Part shown: positions 59,396-64,000 of the stretch, one piece after another
Layout of the letters: each line of letters opens with the position of its first letter
Position numbering within the stretch: position 1 is the first letter of the stretch
Source: Mytilus edulis
Taxonomy: Eukaryota; Mollusca; Bivalvia; Mytilida; Mytilidae
Assembly (NCBI RefSeq): GCF_963676685.1
Contig: NC_092351.1
Location: 38,678,733-38,742,732 of the forward strand
Direction: 5' to 3'
DNA: 64,000 nt
Notes under the pieces: model-generated
Told to the model about the DNA's origin: nothing
Database searches by the model: none
The model's input: only the letters and a program-made list of their open reading frames with translations
Made by a program: the position numbers and the translations under genes

Positions 59396-61185
59396 AACTA
59401 ATTCAACTTTACAAAGTGAGCAACAGTATACTTAAAAGCCGAAGAATATTTGTTTTAATATACCTCGATTACATGGAAGCCGAATGAGAACAAATTCTCG
59501 TTATTGCATGGACATCTATGTTTTTCAAATGCGAAATTCAGAAATCGAAATTGATATTGCGTTTTTTTTGCAATTTCGCTTTATATCGCGTTTCTGTTGT
59601 TGAAAATACAAAGGTAGTCTTACAAGTCTTTTAGATGACAACGCATAAACTTAAGAATGCGAAATTGGCCACATCCGGCTTCCATAACAAACTCTTCCAG
59701 ATCAATAACGAAAATATAAGAATGGAAAATAAATAAGTAAAATTTTAATGTGCTAATATAAAAAAGAAGATGTGATAAGATTGCCAATGAGACAACTCTT
59801 CACAAGAGACTTAGTTTACTTGTAAAATGAATGAGCACACAAGTGTAATCAAAATCGGCACTCAAAACGCACAAACAGTGAATTGGTAACTCGCGCAAAG
59901 CTATCATTACAATAAGAGGAGTTGATATTGTGATATTCACAGTATGATTTTCAATAAAGACGAAAAGAGCACTGAAGAGACTTATAGTGGATATTAACAA
60001 TACATCCCGAGACAAGAGTTCGAGATGTAATATGTTTTCATGAAATTACAAAAAAAAAAAATCCGTTAATGGGGAAGTACCATTTAACTTAGTCTGTTGA
60101 CAATTTTTAACCATGAACCCTTCGTTTACCTGATAGTCAGATTAAAAAAAAAGTATTTCATAAGATTAAATCAGTATCTATACAAGTTCAATGATTACAC
60201 TTGATACTCTATAATTTTATTACAACGTCATTTCTTTCGTTTGAGGTCCGAATATGTCATTTTGTTTAATATTTCATTAAGATTGAAAAAAAGGGGTGGT
60301 GGGGTTGACGCTTTGTTTATCTTTTTATCAAGAACAGACGAATAATGAACGATATCATTCGTAATAAAATATATACAAAAAGATTCTCTATGTTGAGCTA
60401 TTGTGTTTAATACCAACGACACAGTATTATAAACGGTTTTACTTATTCTTTTTATGTAATAGAGCTTTTGACAAAGTTCAACAACAACTGGTAATTTTAT
60501 GAAATATAAGTAGAAATCTAAAACCTGTCCACAAACATTGAAAATGCATTTTGAGCGCATATTCGGTTTTTCTACAAAAGGAATAGGTTCTACTGTAAAA
60601 GAAGGTCGACAAACACACTATATGCCATATATGTGGATGGAAGGATAAACGGACGGACTGAAAGGAATAAATTGAAATGTCCAAACCCTCGAGTTTTTGC
60701 AAGAGAGGTTTAAGAAATTCATTATGATATATGGTAAAATTTCTGATCACGGAAATAAATTTCCGTTCTTCACTGGCGGGGATTTGGACTTATGCTACTG
60801 AGATATCGTGGCAAAAAAAAAAAACGCTTTGTACTATGCCCGGCGTGTTAGACCACTCCATCACGTAAACTCGACAAAAATTAAGCTTTCGGTGACCGGG
60901 TGTTACCTTCACTTGTCATAGTTATCAAGATAACGTCCATTTCGCAGATACTTTAGTTCACCTGACCTTGGACTTTTTTCCAGGTTCCATTGTCAGCGTT
61001 AATTTTTCTTAAGTAGATTAGTTCCCAAGATACAAACGTTGGTAGTTTCAGCACTTGATGTATATAATAAGCTAGTTGTGCATGTCCATCCGACCTTAAC
61101 CTATTTCTTATGGTTCAGTATCGGTTTTTATCCAGTCTCACCGGTACTACAAATATTATTTGTCAACTTTATTTGGTGTATATTT
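59396..61185. other. no gene seen; repeat fragments
   Basis: AT-rich. A short fragment of the GATGTGGTATGATTGCCAAT family lies at about 59768-59810 (GAAGATGTGATAAGATTGCC). A decayed tRNA-like SINE head lies at about 60765-60890. Confidence 0.4.
60765..60890 (-). repeat. decayed tRNA-like SINE head
   Basis: Reverse-strand similarity to 16231-16318: TGGTCTAACACGCCGGGCAT (A-box region), then CACGATATCTCAGTAGCATA and a mutated B box (GTCCAAATCCCCG). A run of A interrupts it. Confidence 0.45.
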
Positions 61186-61189
61186 GAAA

Positions 61190-61490
61190 AGATGTGGTAT
61201 AATTGTCAATGAGACAACTCTCCACAAGAGACCAAAATGACACACAAATTAACAACTATAGGTTATCCGAAGGCCTTCAACAATGAGCAATGTCCATACC
61301 GCATAGTCGTCTATAATTGGCCCCGAAACGACAAATGTAAAACAGTTCAAACGAGAAAACTAACGGCGTAATTCATGTACAAAAAATGAACAAAAAACAA
61401 ATATGTAACACATAAAAACGACAACCACTGAATTACAGGCTCCTGACTTGTGACAGCCACATAAAACAAAATGTGTCGGAGTTATACTTT
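61190..61490 (+). repeat. interspersed repeat, forward copy
   Basis: Runs from AGATGTGGTATAATTGTCAA through ACTCTCCACAAGAGACCAAA and GGCCTTCAACAATGAGC to GGCTCCTGACTTGTGACAG. It is the best-preserved forward copy here of the family also seen at 14215, 20040 and 24386. Confidence 0.75.
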
Positions 61491-61849
61491 TAATGTATAT
61501 ATGGTCGTCTGATTGGTATCATCTGAACTTGAATTCATTCATCAGCTATATGTAAAGGTTAGACAATACTTTGTCATGTTTTATGAAGATATAAAGCCCA
61601 AGTCGTAGCCGAGGGTTTTTAGTTTGGTGACCTCAGAATCTAAACAAGTTGAAGGTCAGATGTATGTGTTGATAAAACATGTGGTGTACATGTCATATGA
61701 CATGGTTCATCTGACGTTGGCATAAATAGCTGAGTTTGAGTTAGGCATGTAACTGATTTCAGTATGTGTGTGTGATGTTTTAAAAAAAATTAAAAATCAG
61801 ATTGTTTTCATAATTGTTTGATGTTTATCAAAAACGGACATGTTGGTTT

Positions 61850-62045
61850 GGTGATAGATTTATTGATTGGTTGATTGTTGGTTGTTTAACGTCCAGTGGC
61901 AAATATTTCATGCATATTCAGGACGAGAATAAGTTAACAATAAATACAATAGATAGGTCTTTTAAAAATAGAGGCCATCCAGGATGATGGTCGGGGACAT
62001 TTGTACTGCCACTGGAATTTGAGGGTATCACGGTGGGTATGGTTG
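61850..62045 (+). repeat. dispersed repeat (GTTGGTTGTTTAACGTCCAG)
   Basis: GATTGTTGGTTGTTTAACGT, CAAATATTTCATGCATATTC and GGACGAGAATAAG are landmarks I recognise from a very common bivalve repeat. No coding evidence. Confidence 0.6.
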
Positions 62046-62054
62046 TCCTGCGAG

Positions 62055-62475
62055 AGAACGTACTGTGCTGGTGATTTGGTCCTGACGGGTGCTGGTGATC
62101 AATGAAAAAATGTAAACAAAGACGAAAATAATGATTTTTGACGTTTTCACTCATAAAAAATGGAAGAAAACGGTTGAGATTTTTCAATTTTGTTTCTTAT
62201 GGGTTCATATGTAAACCATTAAAAAGTTGACCCTCTAAACTTTTTCAGTAAGCGTAACACAGAAATGCTCATTTTCAGAAAATCTCGAACTGAAAAAATA
62301 AAACAAAAATGCTCATAGAGTCCGCTTTCTATACCGCAATCCACGCGACAAAACTATTTTGTGAAAAAACATTGCAATTTATTAACATTTAGCATTTTCT
62401 CAATTTATTCATGTCCTGATACTGTGCTGGTGGGTCCTGTCATTGTGCTGGTGGGTCCTGATACGGTGCTGGTGA
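62055..62475 (+). repeat. scattered GTGCTGGTG(G/A) units
   Basis: ACTGTGCTGGTGATTTGGTC and CGGGTGCTGGTGATC near 62065-62100. Three closer units lie at 62417-62475 (TGTGCTGGTGGGTCCTG twice, then CGGTGCTGGTGATTTTGG). They form an irregular ~24 bp repeat. Confidence 0.55.
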
Positions 62476-63280
62476 TTTTGGATAAGAAGTTGGTCATATT
62501 TGAAACAAATGTTACAAAATCAATAAAATTGGGCAGATAATTGTTGTCAATAGGATCTATGACTCCTATTTTAGCTCTTGTGCATCCATTTGGCTGTTTA
62601 ATATGTGTTTTGAAATGATCGTAACTTGTATTAAATAATTACATAAAAGGGCAATATCTTTCGTTCAATATCAGATAACAATATATAGTATCTAAAATAA
62701 GAATAGTTTTATTAAGATATTTTAAATGCCCCTTACATTGATGCTTCAACAATGATCAAAGCCAATGCCGCATAGACATGTTTGTTAGCGCTCCGCATAC
62801 CCCTCCCCACTTCCACCCAACCAACCCTCCTCATCTCCTCCTTCATTGTTACAGTGGTGTACCAACACAACAATTTATTACATAAAATAATAACACAAAG
62901 ACACACATTATTGAATAACGAATGCTTGCAGGTACTGAAAGCTAGTTCAAAGCCGCATTTTCAACTAATAGATAAACCATGTTCTCATATACAAAAATCC
63001 CAATCGTGTAGATTAAAAAAGTCTCAAAACTTAAGTTCACATTTTAATGTTTGATGAAGCAGAACTTTAAAAGTGTGCAGTGAATCTTGTTCTCACAACA
63101 GTTATTGTCATAATTATGTTTACATAAGACTCATAAAGGAATTAAGAAGGTACCAAGCAATATTTTACAGTTCAATTTAATGATCATGAATGGAAGGAAA
63201 TGGTACGTAAGTTTACATAGGACAAAAAGAAATTGATATTATTTTTTGGCGAAAGACTTAAACGCTTCCTTGCATTATAT
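62476..63280. other. no gene seen
   Basis: AT-rich; an open frame of 90 codons at 62782-63054 lacks motifs and starts in low-complexity C-rich sequence, so it is not annotated as a gene. Confidence 0.35.
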
Positions 63281-63282
63281 AG

Positions 63283-63561
63283 TACAGCTCTTCTATAAAA
63301 GCATGCAAAAAAAACTTTGATTGATTTGCTTGCTATGTTTGCTTGGATGTTTTCAAACAATAGGTAGGCGGAGTTTCAATACATACTGGGATTTGATTGG
63401 ACAAATACAAACTGACAGGAATTGAAGTTAATGTATATTTTCCAAATAAATTGTAGTATATAGTAAACAGACTACTTACCTGTCGTTTACAAACATCCAA
63501 ACAATCATAGCAAGCAATTTAATCAATGGTTTGCTTTGCATATATTTATAGAAGAGCTGTA
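63283..63561. mobile_element. MITE with TACAGCTCTTCTATA ends
   Basis: Left TACAGCTCTTCTATAAAAGC, right end read inward TACAGCTCTTCTATAAATAT. A second inverted block inside (GCTATGTTTGCTTGGATGTTT with AAACATCCAAACAATCATAG) extends the foldback. If the outer TA is a duplicated target, the ends are CAGCTC...GAGCTG as in Tc1/mariner-type MITEs. Confidence 0.75.
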
Positions 63562-63598
63562 AATTATAAAAAAAAAGAAATTTTGTTGTCGTAGATGG

Positions 63599-63799
63599 TT
63601 AAATCCTCAACAAAATCACAATATCTTTGTTGGAACGAATAAAGGTTTTAAATCCAATTTTCGTGGACTTTTTAGCTTCCACCCTGACGAGACATGTTAG
63701 CTGTTCGTATGCTGTTGCACCTGACGCACGGAAACTTTCACATTTCCATCTTCTTTTCTGAAATATTTTACCCAGCTCATACTTGACAGGACTGTTATC
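63599..63799 (-). CDS. possible terminal exon, 66 residues
   Basis: After an acceptor (CTTTTACTAG, AG at 63801-63800) the minus strand is open in phase 0 to a TAA at 63601-63599. It reads DNSPVKYELGKIFQKRRWKC, then ESFRASGATAYEQLTCLVRV and EAKKSTKIGFKTFIRSNKDI. The basic, mixed composition looks coding. Another open stretch on the same strand at about 63890-64000 (QQGHQGEESMSSEINAKHRS) could be part of the preceding exon, but I could not place a donor. The protein is not recognised. Confidence 0.35.
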   Translation of the reverse strand, partial: DNSPVKYELGKIFQKRRWKCESFRASGATAYEQLTCLVRVEAKKSTKIGFKTFIRSNKDIVILLRI

Positions 63800-64000
63800 C
63801 TAGTAAAAGGTGTAACCAATGAATTGAACACAAGTTAAAAATTCCATAATACTATATAATTTATTTTATGTGTCAATTTGTTCGAAAAAAGTCGAAAAGA
63901 AGAGAGTTTTTTTAATGCCATGATTATCTGCCGCTTTCTAGATCTATGCTTAGCATTTATTTCAGATGACATGGACTCCTCACCCTGGTGACCCTGCTGC

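Noticed and set aside
1-64000. CRISPR arrays, bacterial operons or prophage
   Set aside because: The repeats present are irregular, transposon-related or microsatellites, and the genes have introns; the DNA is eukaryotic.

Overview
The window looks like nuclear DNA from a bivalve mollusc, most probably a marine mussel (Mytilus or a close relative). The base composition is AT-rich and the genes have introns with GT-AG borders. One gene is clearly a metazoan nuclear-encoded mitochondrial ribosomal protein. Most of the non-genic sequence consists of dispersed repeats that I recognise as typical of mussel genomes, such as the 'AGCTCAC...GTGAGCT' hairpin-ended family and the 'GATGTGGTATGATTGCCAATGAGAC' type. 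This taxonomic call is from recognition, not from a search. There is a 100-base run of N at 45630-45729, so this is a scaffold.

Layout. 0-0.8 kb: fragments of one or two unrecognised minus-strand genes. 1.2-3.0 kb: a Mutator-like (MULE) element whose ends are inverted arrays of a ~16 bp unit, with an 8 bp target-site duplication and a transposase remnant. 3-8.6 kb: old repeats and the 3' end of a CR1-like retrotransposon. 8.6-14.9 kb: MRPL28 (+), assembled here as seven exons (292 aa). 17.2-19.5 kb: a two-exon gene (+) for a 463-aa acidic, Ser/Asn-rich protein with a basic C-terminal tail. 22.1-23.0 kb: a degenerate reverse transcriptase (-). 24-41.6 kb: a multidomain gene made of two exons for a DZIP3-type HEPN domain, followed by a linker exon and a large exon for a STAND P-loop NTPase (nSTAND3-like) plus nine ankyrin repeats. 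The linker/STAND/ankyrin part lies in a ~7.74 kb tandem duplication (28454-36192 and 36193-~44187); the HEPN exons are present once. 44.5-45.7 kb: a broken hAT/ZMYM1-like transposase (-) interrupted by the gap. 47-51 kb: MITEs, imperfect tandem repeats and a 160 bp palindrome. 51.4-53.8 kb: an orphan terminal exon (+), then a three-exon minus-strand gene (370 aa) that is a diverged paralogue of the 17.2-19.5 kb gene. 54.0-57.8 kb: a nearly intact non-LTR retrotransposon. 58-64 kb: repeats, a second RT remnant, a MITE and a possible minus-strand terminal exon at the right edge.

How the genes relate. MRPL28 is a housekeeping component of the mitochondrial large ribosomal subunit. The HEPN-STAND-ankyrin gene has the architecture of an intracellular NLR-like sensor. 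Because only its 3' module is duplicated, one HEPN promoter/5' part could be spliced to either of two STAND-ankyrin modules. Copy 1 carries a frameshift that removes the last 40 residues; copy 2 is intact. The paralogous pair at 17.2 and 53.8 kb shares a C-terminal signature (RFR[D/E]SFRRKD) and a central IA.STI.RDEFSLD motif. I know no described family with these.
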